From NCBI RefSeq assembly GCF_014646675.1, contig NZ_BMNS01000011.1, positions 1 through 48,023 of the forward strand: a stretch of 48,023 nucleotides of DNA, read 5' to 3'. Positions 33,725 to 41,939 of the stretch are shown one piece after another; the stretch's first letter is position 1, and every line of letters starts with the position of its first letter. A program made the translations under genes and the position numbers. The stretch is from Lutibacter litoralis (lineage in GTDB: Bacteria; Bacteroidota; Bacteroidia; Flavobacteriales; Flavobacteriaceae). A model generated the notes under the pieces. That model had not been told where the DNA came from, searched no databases, and saw nothing but the letters and a program-made list of their open reading frames with translations.

Positions 33725-34531
33725 CTATTGGACATTGTATTTTTTAGCCAGCTCAATTGCTGTTGGTAAATATGTTTTTAAATTTCTAATTCTTGTTTCA
33801 TTTGATGGGTGCGTACTCAAAAATTCTGGTGGAGCTTGTCCCGAATTTGCTCTTTGGCTCATTCTAATCCATACATTAATTGCTTCTTGTGGTTTATATC
33901 CAGCCATAATCATAAAAACCATTCCTAATTTATCAGCTTCAGTTTCATGCGTTCTGCTATAAGCTAACATTCCAACCTGAGATCCAATACCGTAAATGGC
34001 ATTCCATAATTGCTGTGTTTTTGGATCCTTATTATTTGTTCCAATTGCCACTGCTACACCTCCTAATTGTTGTCCATAAGCACTTGTCATACGTTCTTGA
34101 CCATGTTTTGCAAAAGCGTGTGCCACCTCATGTCCCATTACTGCTGCAATACCATCTGTATTTGCGCAAATTGGTAAAATACCATGGTAAAAAACTACTT
34201 TCCCTCCAGGCATACACCAAGCATTTACAGTAGGATCATCTATTAAATTAAATTCCCAACGGTAATTATCTGCTTCACTCACCATATTATTTGCTCTCAT
34301 AAATTTATCTACAGCTTTAGAAATTCGCAATCCAACTGATTGGACTTCATTTGTCATTTTTAAATCCGATGATATTTTATTCTCTTTTAAAAACCCTTCA
34401 TATTGAGCAAAACTTGCAGGCAAAATTTGAGCATCACTCATAATATTAACACGCTTTCTTCCTGTAATAGGTACAGTACTACAACTAATTAGAAATAGTA
34501 ACACTAACGCTAAGGAAATTATTTTTTTCAT
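33725..34531 (-). CDS. M48 family zinc metallopeptidase, lipoprotein
   Basis: A 268-aa periplasmic metallopeptidase with a lipoprotein signal (LLFLISC, lipidated C17). The zinc motif HEVAH is at 134-138 and the third-ligand region HETEAD at 195-200. Length and layout resemble Oma1/BepA/LoiP-type proteases without a TPR tail. Such proteins take part in outer-membrane protein quality control. STHPSNETRIRNLKTYLP near the end is typical of this subfamily. A single gene with its own terminator, divergent from the hydrolase gene. Confidence 0.93.
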   Translation of the reverse strand: MKKIISLALVLLFLISCSTVPITGRKRVNIMSDAQILPASFAQYEGFLKENKISSDLKMTNEVQSVGLRISKAVDKFMRANNMVSEADNYRWEFNLIDDPTVNAWCMPGGKVVFYHGILPICANTDGIAAVMGHEVAHAFAKHGQERMTSAYGQQLGGVAVAIGTNNKDPKTQQLWNAIYGIGSQVGMLAYSRTHETEADKLGMVFMIMAGYKPQEAINVWIRMSQRANSGQAPPEFLSTHPSNETRIRNLKTYLPTAIELAKKYNVQ

Positions 34532-34555
34532 TTCTCACTTTTTTAATTGTTATTT

Positions 34556-34584
34556 TTTGTTTAATGTAACAAATTCTATCTTTA
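34556..34584 (+). promoter_or_regulatory. Candidate promoter of the hydrolase-msrB pair
   Basis: TTTG (34556-34559), 17 bases, TATCTTTA (34577-34584), one base from TAnnTTTG. The leader to ATG 34606 is about 15 bases. Confidence 0.4.
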
Positions 34585-34605
34585 TCCACAAATTTAATCC
34601 TAACA

Positions 34606-35487
34606 ATGCAACAAAATAAATCTAATACTTTAACTAAAACAAAACATATTTCAAAAATTCCAAAATCAATAATTATACCTGGAAAAATACTACAATGTAT
34701 CGCTCCACCACTTGCTACTAAATATGCTATAAAACTTTTTAAAACTCCAATAAAATTTAAAACACCAGTACGTGAAAAGATGATGGCTAAAAGCTCACAA
34801 AAAGAAATGCTTTTTATTCCTGAATTAAATAAAAAAGTAATGGTCTACACCTATGGTTATTCTAAAAGAAAAGTATTGTTAGTTCATGGTTGGTCTGGAA
34901 GAGGAACACAATTATTTAAAATTGCTGATAAATTATTAGAAAACGGATTTATGACCATTAGTTTTGATGCACCCGCTCATGGAAAATCTGAAGGTAAAGA
35001 AACTTTAATGAATGAATTTATTACTGTTTCTATGTTTTTAGAAAAAAAGTATGGCACTTTTGAATATGCAGTTGGGCATTCTTTAGGAGGAATGGCAATT
35101 TTAAATAGTGTAAAAAAAGGTCTAAGAATTAAAAAAGCAATTATTATTGGCTCCGGTGATATTATTACAGATATTATTGGTGTTTTCGTAAAAAAAATTG
35201 AATTAAACCAAAAAATGGTTGTAAAAATGATGCACACTTTTTTTAAGAAATTTGGAGAAGATATTGATAATTATTCAGCAAGTATTGCGGCTAAAAGTGT
35301 TAAAATTCCAACATTAATAATTCATGATACTAAAGATAGTGAAGTTCCTGTAAGTTGTGCACATAATATTCGTCAAAACACTGAACAAGGGGAACTGTTA
35401 ATAACAAATGGTTTGGGACATACCCGAATATTAAAAGATAATTTTGTAGTAAAAAGTATTGTTGAATTTATAAAAAGAAACCCTTAG
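34606..35487 (+). CDS. Alpha/beta hydrolase
   Basis: A 293-aa alpha/beta-hydrolase-fold protein. The nucleophile elbow is GHSLGG (157-162, S159), with likely acid D244 in HDTKDSEVP and base H272 in LGHTRIL. The oxyanion region is LVHGWSGRG (92-100). No signal peptide is obvious, though 20-40 is moderately hydrophobic. The substrate is unknown; carboxylesters or thioesters are typical. The msrB gene begins one base after its stop, so the two are coupled. Confidence 0.88.
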   Translation: MQQNKSNTLTKTKHISKIPKSIIIPGKILQCIAPPLATKYAIKLFKTPIKFKTPVREKMMAKSSQKEMLFIPELNKKVMVYTYGYSKRKVLLVHGWSGRGTQLFKIADKLLENGFMTISFDAPAHGKSEGKETLMNEFITVSMFLEKKYGTFEYAVGHSLGGMAILNSVKKGLRIKKAIIIGSGDIITDIIGVFVKKIELNQKMVVKMMHTFFKKFGEDIDNYSASIAAKSVKIPTLIIHDTKDSEVPVSCAHNIRQNTEQGELLITNGLGHTRILKDNFVVKSIVEFIKRNP

Positions 35488-35488
35488 C

Positions 35489-35971
35489 ATGAAAAAATTA
35501 CTGTTTTTTTTAGTTGCAGTTACTTGTATTATTTCAACCAGTAATTCTCAAGAAAAAAAAGAAAAAATTATGATTAAAAAAATCGATAAAACAGAAGAAC
35601 AATGGAAACAGGAATTAACTCCTGAACAATATTACATATTACGTCAAAAAGGAACAGATCGTCCAAGTGAAGGTGGTTTTACTTCTCATTTTGAAAAAGG
35701 AACTTATCATTGTGCAGCTTGTAATTTACAACTTTTTGAATCGAATAGTAAATTTGAATCGCATTGTGGTTGGCCTTCTTTTGATGATGCCATTAAAGGA
35801 ACCGTTAATTATGTTAAAGATAACAGCTTAGGTATGATTAGAACTGAAATTATATGTGCTGCTTGTGATGGACATTTAGGTCATATTTTTGATGATGGCC
35901 CAAGAGAAACAACTGGCAAACGCTATTGTGTAAATACAACTTCAATAAAATTTGTGAAGGCCAAAAAGTAA
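35489..35971 (+). CDS. msrB: Peptide-methionine (R)-S-oxide reductase MsrB, exported form
   Basis: A 160-aa protein whose first 20 residues (KKLLFFLVAVTCIISTSNS) form a signal peptide, so it should repair methionine-R-sulfoxide in the periplasm or outer membrane. The zinc cysteines are C75/C78 and C123/C126; the catalytic cysteine is C147 in RYCVNTTSIKF. SHCGWPSFDDA (91-101) and DGHLGHIFDDGP (127-138) are family motifs. An internal ATG at residue 28 would give a cytoplasmic form, but the signal-bearing start is directly coupled to the upstream hydrolase gene. Confidence 0.95.
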   Translation: MKKLLFFLVAVTCIISTSNSQEKKEKIMIKKIDKTEEQWKQELTPEQYYILRQKGTDRPSEGGFTSHFEKGTYHCAACNLQLFESNSKFESHCGWPSFDDAIKGTVNYVKDNSLGMIRTEIICAACDGHLGHIFDDGPRETTGKRYCVNTTSIKFVKAKK

Positions 35972-36040
35972 CACCTTAACAAGTTATTTTTAAAGGCACT
36001 TTAAATTTAAAAGATAAAATTAAACAAACAATTTTAGTTT

Positions 36041-36076
36041 AAAAAAGGCTTAGAGTTTAAAACTCTAAGCCTTTTT
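36041..36076. terminator. Bidirectional terminator
   Basis: AAAAGGCTTAGAGTTT (36043-36058) pairs with AAACTCTAAGCCTTTT (36060-36075). A-run before, T-run after. Shared by msrB (+) and the secreted barrel-like protein gene (-). Confidence 0.92.
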
Positions 36077-36102
36077 AGTACTATTTTTTAAACTAAAGAA
36101 AC

Positions 36103-36852
36103 TTATTTATTTACTCCAATTCTCCAAACTTGAGAATTAATTGAGTCAATAGAATTATCCCAATCTTTAAGTGCATTTGTCCAACTTCCTTCACCATAAA
36201 TTTCTTCATAATACTTTTTAATTCCGCCATTATCGTCATCCATTTCAGCCCAATTATTATAACCCCAAACTATTGCAACATCCCTTCCTTCATCATCTCT
36301 AAATTGATTGTTATATACATTTAAACTGCCTTCACCCCTCTTTTCATGAGCCTTTTTAACTTTTTCAATAAATTCTCTAAACTTATAACCTTGTCCTTTT
36401 TTTAAATCAATAAACCAAATATTTTCAAGTTTTGGCGAATCAGGAGAATTTCCACTATAAGAAAGTTTAGAATTATAACGCCAAAATTCATTTCTTCCAT
36501 ATTCTAAAACATTTGGAGATACATTTTTATCCCAATCATTTCCGTGTGCAGAATCATTAGGTCTTTTATCTAAATCTGAAAAAGTACAAGGACCCATAAT
36601 CCAAGCATACCAACCTGTTTCTTTACCAGTAATAATCAAATCTAAAGAAGCTTTAAAAACACCTTCTTTATGGTATTTTTCATTATGTGATTTTACAGCA
36701 GCTTCAAAAGCTTTTTCCATACCTATTTTGGCTTTCATGTAGGTTACTTCAACCATTGCATAGGATTCTTTTTCTTCCTGTGCATTTACAGTAAATGTAG
36801 TTACCATTAATGCAAATACCAGCGTTGCAATTAAATTTGTTTTTGTTCTCAT
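36103..36852 (-). CDS. Secreted protein with two dimeric alpha/beta-barrel-like halves, function unknown
   Basis: A 249-aa protein with signal peptide (TNLIATLVFALMVTTFTVNAQ). I do not recognise a named family. Two similar halves can be seen, each starting with a beta strand and a helix in the manner of antibiotic-monooxygenase-like (ABM) ferredoxin folds: VEVTYMKAKIGMEKAFEAAV with HNEKYHKEG (about 33-65), and IWFIDLKKGQGYKFREFIEK with KAHEKRGEG (about 143-175). Each half then has a tryptophan-rich strand (GWYAWIMGP; DVAIVWGYNNW). An internal duplication is likely. Two palindromes lie upstream of the gene. Confidence 0.75.
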   Translation of the reverse strand: MRTKTNLIATLVFALMVTTFTVNAQEEKESYAMVEVTYMKAKIGMEKAFEAAVKSHNEKYHKEGVFKASLDLIITGKETGWYAWIMGPCTFSDLDKRPNDSAHGNDWDKNVSPNVLEYGRNEFWRYNSKLSYSGNSPDSPKLENIWFIDLKKGQGYKFREFIEKVKKAHEKRGEGSLNVYNNQFRDDEGRDVAIVWGYNNWAEMDDDNGGIKKYYEEIYGEGSWTNALKDWDNSIDSINSQVWRIGVNK

Positions 36853-36887
36853 AGTTAAAAATATTAATTAGTTAGTAGTTAAAAAAT

Positions 36888-36906
36888 ATATCAAATTATT
36901 TGATAT
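36888..36906. promoter_or_regulatory. 19-bp perfect palindrome upstream of the secreted barrel-like protein gene
   Basis: ATATCAAAT-T-ATTTGATAT, nine-base arms around a single T, 36-54 bases upstream of ATG 36852. It is in the right place for an operator, but A/T-only content apart from one C and one G per arm makes chance more possible. Confidence 0.4.
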
Positions 36907-36968
36907 CAAATTGTGAAATTGGGGTAGGTAATTTTTTATTAATTGTAAATTATTTACTCATTCTTAAT

Positions 36969-36982
36969 GTAACGTTTGTTAC
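36969..36982. promoter_or_regulatory. 14-bp dyad GTAAC-N4-GTTAC
   Basis: GTAACGTTTGTTAC has perfect five-base arms. It lies 117 bases upstream of the secreted barrel-like protein gene and matches the two dyads upstream of the CoA-disulfide-reductase/rhodanese gene. Confidence 0.45.
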
Positions 36983-37073
36983 TTTAATGCTGTAATATAC
37001 TTAAAATTAATTATTTATAAAAATAAAATTATAAATAATTAATATATTTTAAAGCCCTAAGAGTTTATAGAAT

Positions 37074-37110
37074 AAAAAAACACCTCTATTTTTAAAAATA
37101 GAGGTGTTTA
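37074..37110 (-). terminator. Terminator of the CoA-disulfide-reductase/rhodanese gene
   Basis: Perfect 13-base arms CACCTCTATTTTT (37081-37093) and AAAAATAGAGGTG (37094-37106), with a T7 run on the minus strand. It starts 15 bases after the gene's stop codon. Confidence 0.9.
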
Positions 37111-37124
37111 AAAAATGTTTTTAC

Positions 37125-38813
37125 CTATTTAACTAAAACAAATTTAGGAACTTCATTTTTTTCATTATACATTTTCCATAATTTATATCCTCCTGCTACA
37201 TTAACTATATTTTTAATATTATTATGTTTTAAAATGAGTTCAGCTAAATAACCTCTTAAGCCCTTCTGACAAAAAATAATAATTGGCTTATTTAATGTTT
37301 TAATAGTTTCGATATTACTTCTTAAAGAATCTAACGGATAATTAATTGCGCTTGGAATCGTGCCCTTTTCATATTCTTCAACTGTTCTTACATCAATTAA
37401 AGTATACTCTTCTAAAGTCTTTTCATTTAAAAAATAGTTTAATTCCTCAACAGAAACTTGAACACTTTTATTATTTAAAATATTTTCTGTAACAAAACTA
37501 GAAACTACAACAGGATCTTTTGCTGGAGAAAATGGTGGTGCATACGCCAAATCTAATTGCGCTAAATCTGTAATCTTTAGCTTCGCATAAATAGCAGTGC
37601 TTAAAACATCTATGCGTTTATCCACACCAACTTCACCAAATAACTCTGCTCCTAATATTTCTTCGGTTTCACTATCATAATAAATTTCCGTTATTAAATC
37701 CTTTTGATCCGGGTAATACCCAGGAGTTGCTCCTGCAATTGTAAGTACTGTTTTATAAGGAATTTTTAAATCTTGTAAAGAATTTGGATTCAAGCCAGTT
37801 CGCGCCAAAGTATAATCAAAAACTTTTATTATCGCAGTTTTATAGGCTCCTTTAAATTGAATATCTTTTCCAACTGCATTTGCTCCTGCTGCTCTACCAG
37901 CTTTGTTTGAATGCGTTCCTAATGGAAAATAATCATACTCACCAGTTTGTAAGTTTTTAATGGCAACATTATCTCCTGCTGCAAAAATATCTTTAATAGA
38001 TGTTTCCATGCGTTCGTTTACTTTTAAAGCTCCATTACCAATATGGGCTGCTCCATTTTCAAGTAATAAATCTGTATTTGGTTTTATGCCAATACTTAAA
38101 ATAACAAAATCGGTTTTTATAGTAAAACCTTCTTTTGTTTTTAAACCTTTAATTTTCCAATTTTCATCTAATTCAAATTCTGAAACTAAACTAGAAGTTA
38201 ATACTTCAATTCCTTTTTCTTTAAGAACAGTTTCCGCAAAATTCCCAAATTTTTGTTGCCACATATTTAAAATCTGGCTGTCTCCTTCAATAAGTGTAAC
38301 CTCTTTTCCAGCTTCTTTTAAATTTTCAGCTACTTCTGTACCAATTAATCCTGCTCCAATAACTGTAACGTGCTTTGAATTTGAAGCCAAACCTTCTTTG
38401 GTAATTTTATCAAAATCAATCATACTTCTGCAAGTAGAACAATTTGTAGCTTTTTCAATATTTTTTATTGGAGGAACAATCGAATTTGCACCAGTTGCAA
38501 AAACTAATGTGTCATAACTATAATCTCCTTTCTTGGAATACACAATTTTATTATCTGTATCAATTTTAAGAATCTCTTCATTTAAACGAACATCTATATT
38601 AAAACGGGTTTTTAATAATTCTGGTTTAACTACAATTAAATTGCTTCTGTCTTCAATAATACCAGAAAAAGCATACGGCATTCCACAAGTAGCATAACTT
38701 ATATTTGCTCCTTTTTCAAACAGAACTATTTCAGCATTTTCATCTTCTCTTCTTGCTTTTGCTGCTGCAGATGGTCCTGCGGACAAACCTCCAATTACAA
38801 TTATTCTTTTCAT
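37125..38813 (-). CDS. CoA-disulfide reductase-like flavoprotein fused to rhodanese domain
   Basis: A 562-aa fusion. Residues 1-445 are a class-III pyridine-nucleotide-disulfide oxidoreductase: FAD motif VIGGLSAGPSAAAKARR (6-22), single redox cysteine C43 in SYATCGMPY, NAD motif VIGAGLIGTEVAENL (about 150-164), second FAD motif DIFAAGDNVAI. Residues about 455-555 are a rhodanese domain with active cysteine C515 in FCQKGLRGY. Such CoADR-Rhd (Cdr/Npsr-like) enzymes reduce CoA persulfide, disulfide or polysulfide with NAD(P)H. Cytoplasmic, single gene, own terminator. Two operator-like dyads about 53-92 bases upstream suggest tight regulation, perhaps by sulfur or redox state. Confidence 0.92.
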   Translation of the reverse strand: MKRIIVIGGLSAGPSAAAKARREDENAEIVLFEKGANISYATCGMPYAFSGIIEDRSNLIVVKPELLKTRFNIDVRLNEEILKIDTDNKIVYSKKGDYSYDTLVFATGANSIVPPIKNIEKATNCSTCRSMIDFDKITKEGLASNSKHVTVIGAGLIGTEVAENLKEAGKEVTLIEGDSQILNMWQQKFGNFAETVLKEKGIEVLTSSLVSEFELDENWKIKGLKTKEGFTIKTDFVILSIGIKPNTDLLLENGAAHIGNGALKVNERMETSIKDIFAAGDNVAIKNLQTGEYDYFPLGTHSNKAGRAAGANAVGKDIQFKGAYKTAIIKVFDYTLARTGLNPNSLQDLKIPYKTVLTIAGATPGYYPDQKDLITEIYYDSETEEILGAELFGEVGVDKRIDVLSTAIYAKLKITDLAQLDLAYAPPFSPAKDPVVVSSFVTENILNNKSVQVSVEELNYFLNEKTLEEYTLIDVRTVEEYEKGTIPSAINYPLDSLRSNIETIKTLNKPIIIFCQKGLRGYLAELILKHNNIKNIVNVAGGYKLWKMYNEKNEVPKFVLVK

Positions 38814-38865
38814 TGTATATTTTTAAATTTAAGTGCAAATTTTTAACTTTTTTTTCTAATAGAAC

Positions 38866-38905
38866 GTAATTATTATTACTATTTCGTTTACGTAATTGTT
38901 GTTAC
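38866..38905. promoter_or_regulatory. Two direct copies of a 14-bp dyad upstream of the rhodanese fusion gene
   Basis: GTAATTATTATTAC (38866-38879) and GTAATTGTTGTTAC (38892-38905). Both are embedded in ACGTAATT(A/G)TT(A/G)TTACT and set 26 bases apart start to start, about two and a half helix turns. Each is itself an inverted repeat of the GTAAY-N4-RTTAC kind, so two regulator dimers could bind. Confidence 0.55.
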
Positions 38906-39060
38906 TTTTTAAGAATCTATGAATGTTTAAAACTCCCTTTTATATTTTATTAGTTCAACATTTAAGTAATTCAATTTTAATACAGAATCTCTCTAAAATA
39001 GCTATGAATACCAAAATTTTTATTTAAAACATTGAAAACATAAAATGAGCAACAGAAAAA

Positions 39061-39089
39061 TTGATTTTTATTGATTTTTGTTATCTTTG
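39061..39089 (+). promoter_or_regulatory. Promoter of ffh-folD
   Basis: TTG (39061-39063) and a perfect -7 box TATCTTTG (39082-39089) with 18 bases between. Predicted transcription start is near 39095, with a 20-base leader to ATG 39116. This is the clearest promoter in the window. Confidence 0.75.
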
Positions 39090-39115
39090 CAATTCTAAAA
39101 AATTGATGCAAGAAT

Positions 39116-40447
39116 ATGTTTAATAATTTAAGTGATAAATTAGATAAAGCCCTTCATGTACTTAAAGGTCATGGAAAAATTACAGAAGTAAATGTTGCTG
39201 AAACTTTAAAAGAAGTAAGAAGAGCGCTGTTAGATGCCGATGTTAACTTTAAAATAGCTAAAAACTTTACAAATACGGTTAAAGAAAAAGCACTAGGACA
39301 AGATGTTTTAACATCTTTAAATCCTGGGCAATTAATGGTTAAAATTGTAAAAGATGAACTAACTGAATTAATGGGTGGAGAAACTGTAGGAATTAACCTT
39401 TCAGGCACACCAACAGTTATTTTAATGTCTGGTTTACAAGGTTCTGGTAAAACTACTTTTTCTGGAAAACTTGCAAATTACTTAAAAAATAAAAAAAATA
39501 AAAATGTTTTATTAGTTGGTTGTGATGTTTACAGACCTGCAGCAATCAATCAGTTACAAGTTGTTGGAGAACAAATTGGAGTTGAAGTTTACGCCGAAAT
39601 TGGGAATCAAAATCCAGTTGAAATTTCCCAGAATGCACTGAAGCATGCAAAAGAAACTGGTAAAAATGTTGTTATTATTGATACAGCAGGGCGATTAGCT
39701 GTTGATGAAGCTATGATGACCGAAATTTCGAATATTCATAAAGCTGTAAATCCGCACGAAACCTTATTTGTGGTAGATTCTATGACTGGACAAGATGCTG
39801 TAAATACTGCTAAAGCTTTTAATGATATTTTAAATTTTGAAGGTGTTGTACTTACAAAATTAGATGGTGATACCCGTGGTGGTGCAGCTTTATCTATAAA
39901 ATCTGTTGTTAATAAACCAATTAAATTTATTGGTACTGGAGAAAAAATGGAAGCAATTGATGTTTTCTATCCAGACCGAATGGCAGACAGAATTTTGGGA
40001 ATGGGTGATGTTGTTTCTTTAGTAGAACGTGCTCAAGAACAATACGATGAAGAAGAGGCTAGAAAAATTCAAAAAAAAATTGCGAAAGATCAATTTGGTT
40101 TTGATGACTTTTTAAAACAAATTCAGCAAATCAAGAAAATGGGTAACATGAAAGATTTGATGGGGATGATACCTGGTGCTGGAAAAATGATGAAAGATGT
40201 GGATATAGATGATGATGCTTTTAAAGGAATTGAAGCAATGATACACTCTATGACTCCAGGTGAAAGAAGTGAACCAAAAACTATTAATGCAACACGAAAA
40301 AAACGTATTGCAAAAGGGTCTGGAACAAGTATCCAAGAAGTTAATCAGTTATTAAAACAGTTTACTCAAATGAGTAAAATGATGAAAATGATGCAAGGAG
40401 GTGGCAGCAGACAAATGATGCAAATGATGAAAGGAATGGGAAAATAA
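39116..40447 (+). CDS. ffh: Signal recognition particle GTPase Ffh (SRP54)
   Basis: A 443-aa protein: N domain 1-90, GTPase G domain about 95-295 (P-loop GLQGSGKTTF 106-115, DTAGRL 189-194, TKLDGDTRGGA near 245-255) and methionine-rich M domain about 300-443, ending MMKMMQGGGSRQMMQMMKGMGK in pieces around a Gly/Ser linker. It binds 4.5S RNA and signal sequences of nascent membrane proteins and docks with FtsY. Length and order are normal. folD follows by 55 bases on the same strand. Confidence 0.97.
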   Translation: MFNNLSDKLDKALHVLKGHGKITEVNVAETLKEVRRALLDADVNFKIAKNFTNTVKEKALGQDVLTSLNPGQLMVKIVKDELTELMGGETVGINLSGTPTVILMSGLQGSGKTTFSGKLANYLKNKKNKNVLLVGCDVYRPAAINQLQVVGEQIGVEVYAEIGNQNPVEISQNALKHAKETGKNVVIIDTAGRLAVDEAMMTEISNIHKAVNPHETLFVVDSMTGQDAVNTAKAFNDILNFEGVVLTKLDGDTRGGAALSIKSVVNKPIKFIGTGEKMEAIDVFYPDRMADRILGMGDVVSLVERAQEQYDEEEARKIQKKIAKDQFGFDDFLKQIQQIKKMGNMKDLMGMIPGAGKMMKDVDIDDDAFKGIEAMIHSMTPGERSEPKTINATRKKRIAKGSGTSIQEVNQLLKQFTQMSKMMKMMQGGGSRQMMQMMKGMGK

Positions 40448-40502
40448 AATTAGAAAAACGTAATTGTTTGCCTTTTTTAAAAAATATTTTAAAACCAATA
40501 CA

Positions 40503-41378
40503 ATGATTTTACTTGACGGAAAAAAAACTTCAGCAGATTTAAAAGTAGAAATTGCTGAATCTGTAAAAAAACTTAAAACTGAAGGTAAAAAAACACCTCA
40601 TTTAGCAGCTATTTTAGTGGGTACTGATGGTGCAAGTATGACTTATGTAAATGCCAAAGTAAAAGCTTGTGAACTGGTTGGTTTTAATTCTACATTAATT
40701 GATTTACCCGAAGAAACTTCAGAAGAAACTTTACTAAAAGAAATTCAAAACCTTAATAATAACAATGATATTGATGGTTTTATAATACAATTACCATTAC
40801 CCAAACATATTAACGAGCAAAATGTATTAATGGCTGTAAACCCAGATAAAGATGTAGATGGATTTCATCCAACTAATGTTGGTAAAATGACGCTAGATTT
40901 ACCTTCTTTTTTACCAGCAACACCGTTTGGAATTTTAGAATTATTAGAACGTTATAATGTTGAAACTTCTGGTAAACACGTGGTTGTGATTGGTAGAAGT
41001 CATATAGTTGGACGCCCAATGAGCATTTTAATGAGCCAAAAAAGACCTGCTGGAAATGCAACAGTTACAGTTGCTCATAGCCGAACAAAAAACTTAAAAG
41101 AATTTACTTTACAAGCTGATATTATTATTGCTGCATTAGGTATTCCAGAGTTTTTAACTGGCGATATGATTAAAGATGGTGTTACTATTATTGATGTAGG
41201 AATCACAAGAGTTGAAGATGCTACAAAAAAACGAGGTTATAGACTAGCTGGTGATGTGGATTTTAAAAGTGTTAGCCCGAAATCAGCTTTTATAACTCCT
41301 GTTCCGGGTGGTGTTGGACCTATGACAATTGCAATGCTTTTGAAAAATACATTGTTAGCGTGTGAAAGAAAAAGTTAA
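40503..41378 (+). CDS. folD: Bifunctional methylenetetrahydrofolate dehydrogenase/cyclohydrolase
   Basis: A 291-aa cytoplasmic enzyme converting 5,10-methylene-THF to 10-formyl-THF with NADP. Visible motifs: [13 protein letters not shown] (with the catalytic lysine region), [36 protein letters not shown] and [17 protein letters not shown] used ATG 40503; the frame extends to a TTG at 40464, but the extra 13 residues ([12 protein letters not shown]) are not part of the family. Probably cotranscribed with ffh. Confidence 0.95.
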   Translation: MILLDGKKTSADLKVEIAESVKKLKTEGKKTPHLAAILVGTDGASMTYVNAKVKACELVGFNSTLIDLPEETSEETLLKEIQNLNNNNDIDGFIIQLPLPKHINEQNVLMAVNPDKDVDGFHPTNVGKMTLDLPSFLPATPFGILELLERYNVETSGKHVVVIGRSHIVGRPMSILMSQKRPAGNATVTVAHSRTKNLKEFTLQADIIIAALGIPEFLTGDMIKDGVTIIDVGITRVEDATKKRGYRLAGDVDFKSVSPKSAFITPVPGGVGPMTIAMLLKNTLLACERKS

Positions 41379-41419
41379 TTTTTTTCTTTAAAAGATTCCA
41401 ACAATAATTGCTCATCTTT

Positions 41420-41779
41420 TTATGCTTCTCTATTTACCAGATCCATTGAAAAGGCTGGTAAACAAATTGCTATATATTCACATTCTTTATTAAACGGATT
41501 GGAATACTGAACTCTTGTTCCTTTTAAAATTTTAATAGACTCACCTGCTTCCAAAACAACCAATTTTCCATCAATATTAAACTGTTTTTTTCCTTTAATA
41601 ATGTAGGTATATTCATCAAAATCTGGAGTTTGGAAAGGTTCACTCCACTTTGGTGGCGCAATCATACGTGCAATACTTAATTCTGAAATAACACTTGCTA
41701 AACCAAAATGTTCTTCAATTAATTTACCGTCTGTAGTTGGTACAATAAATGGTGATTTTTGAATATAATATTTTTTCAT
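41420..41779 (-). CDS. Cupin-domain protein
   Basis: A 119-aa protein with a single cupin fold: EYTYIIKGKKQFNIDGKLVVLEAGESIKILKGTRVQYSNPF (about 56-96) spans the usual GXXXF...G and PxG-like region. The classical metal-binding histidines of motif 1 are absent (DFDEYTYII instead of HxH), so a metal-free sensory or isomerase-like role is possible. It stands alone and converges with folD. Function unknown; resembles EutQ-like or small-molecule-binding cupins in outline only. Confidence 0.75.
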   Translation of the reverse strand: MKKYYIQKSPFIVPTTDGKLIEEHFGLASVISELSIARMIAPPKWSEPFQTPDFDEYTYIIKGKKQFNIDGKLVVLEAGESIKILKGTRVQYSNPFNKECEYIAICLPAFSMDLVNREA

Positions 41780-41939
41780 TTAAATAACTTTTTATCAACT
41801 TATCTATTTCACTTATTTATAAAGATTGTTCTTCTTCCTATTTTTATCATTTAAAAATACTAAAAAATGATTTAAAAATCGTAAATTAGTAAGTGAATCT
41901 CACCTCAATTTATAGTATTAATTATAAAAATCTAAAAAA

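Larger units (their letters stand above)
38814..39115. other. Intergenic region between divergent CoADR-Rhd and ffh genes
   Basis: About 300 bases. It holds the paired dyads (38866-38905) near the minus-strand gene and the ffh promoter (39061-39089) on the other side. I see no further gene or RNA in the middle part. Confidence 0.55.

Noticed and set aside
37960..38517. 185-codon antisense frame opposite the CoADR-rhodanese gene
   Set aside because: Mirror of the flavoprotein coding sequence; no signal peptide, motif or promoter of its own.
40464..40502. TTG start adding 13 residues to FolD
   Set aside because: The ATG at 40503 gives the standard FolD N terminus (ILLDGKK); the extension is not part of the family.
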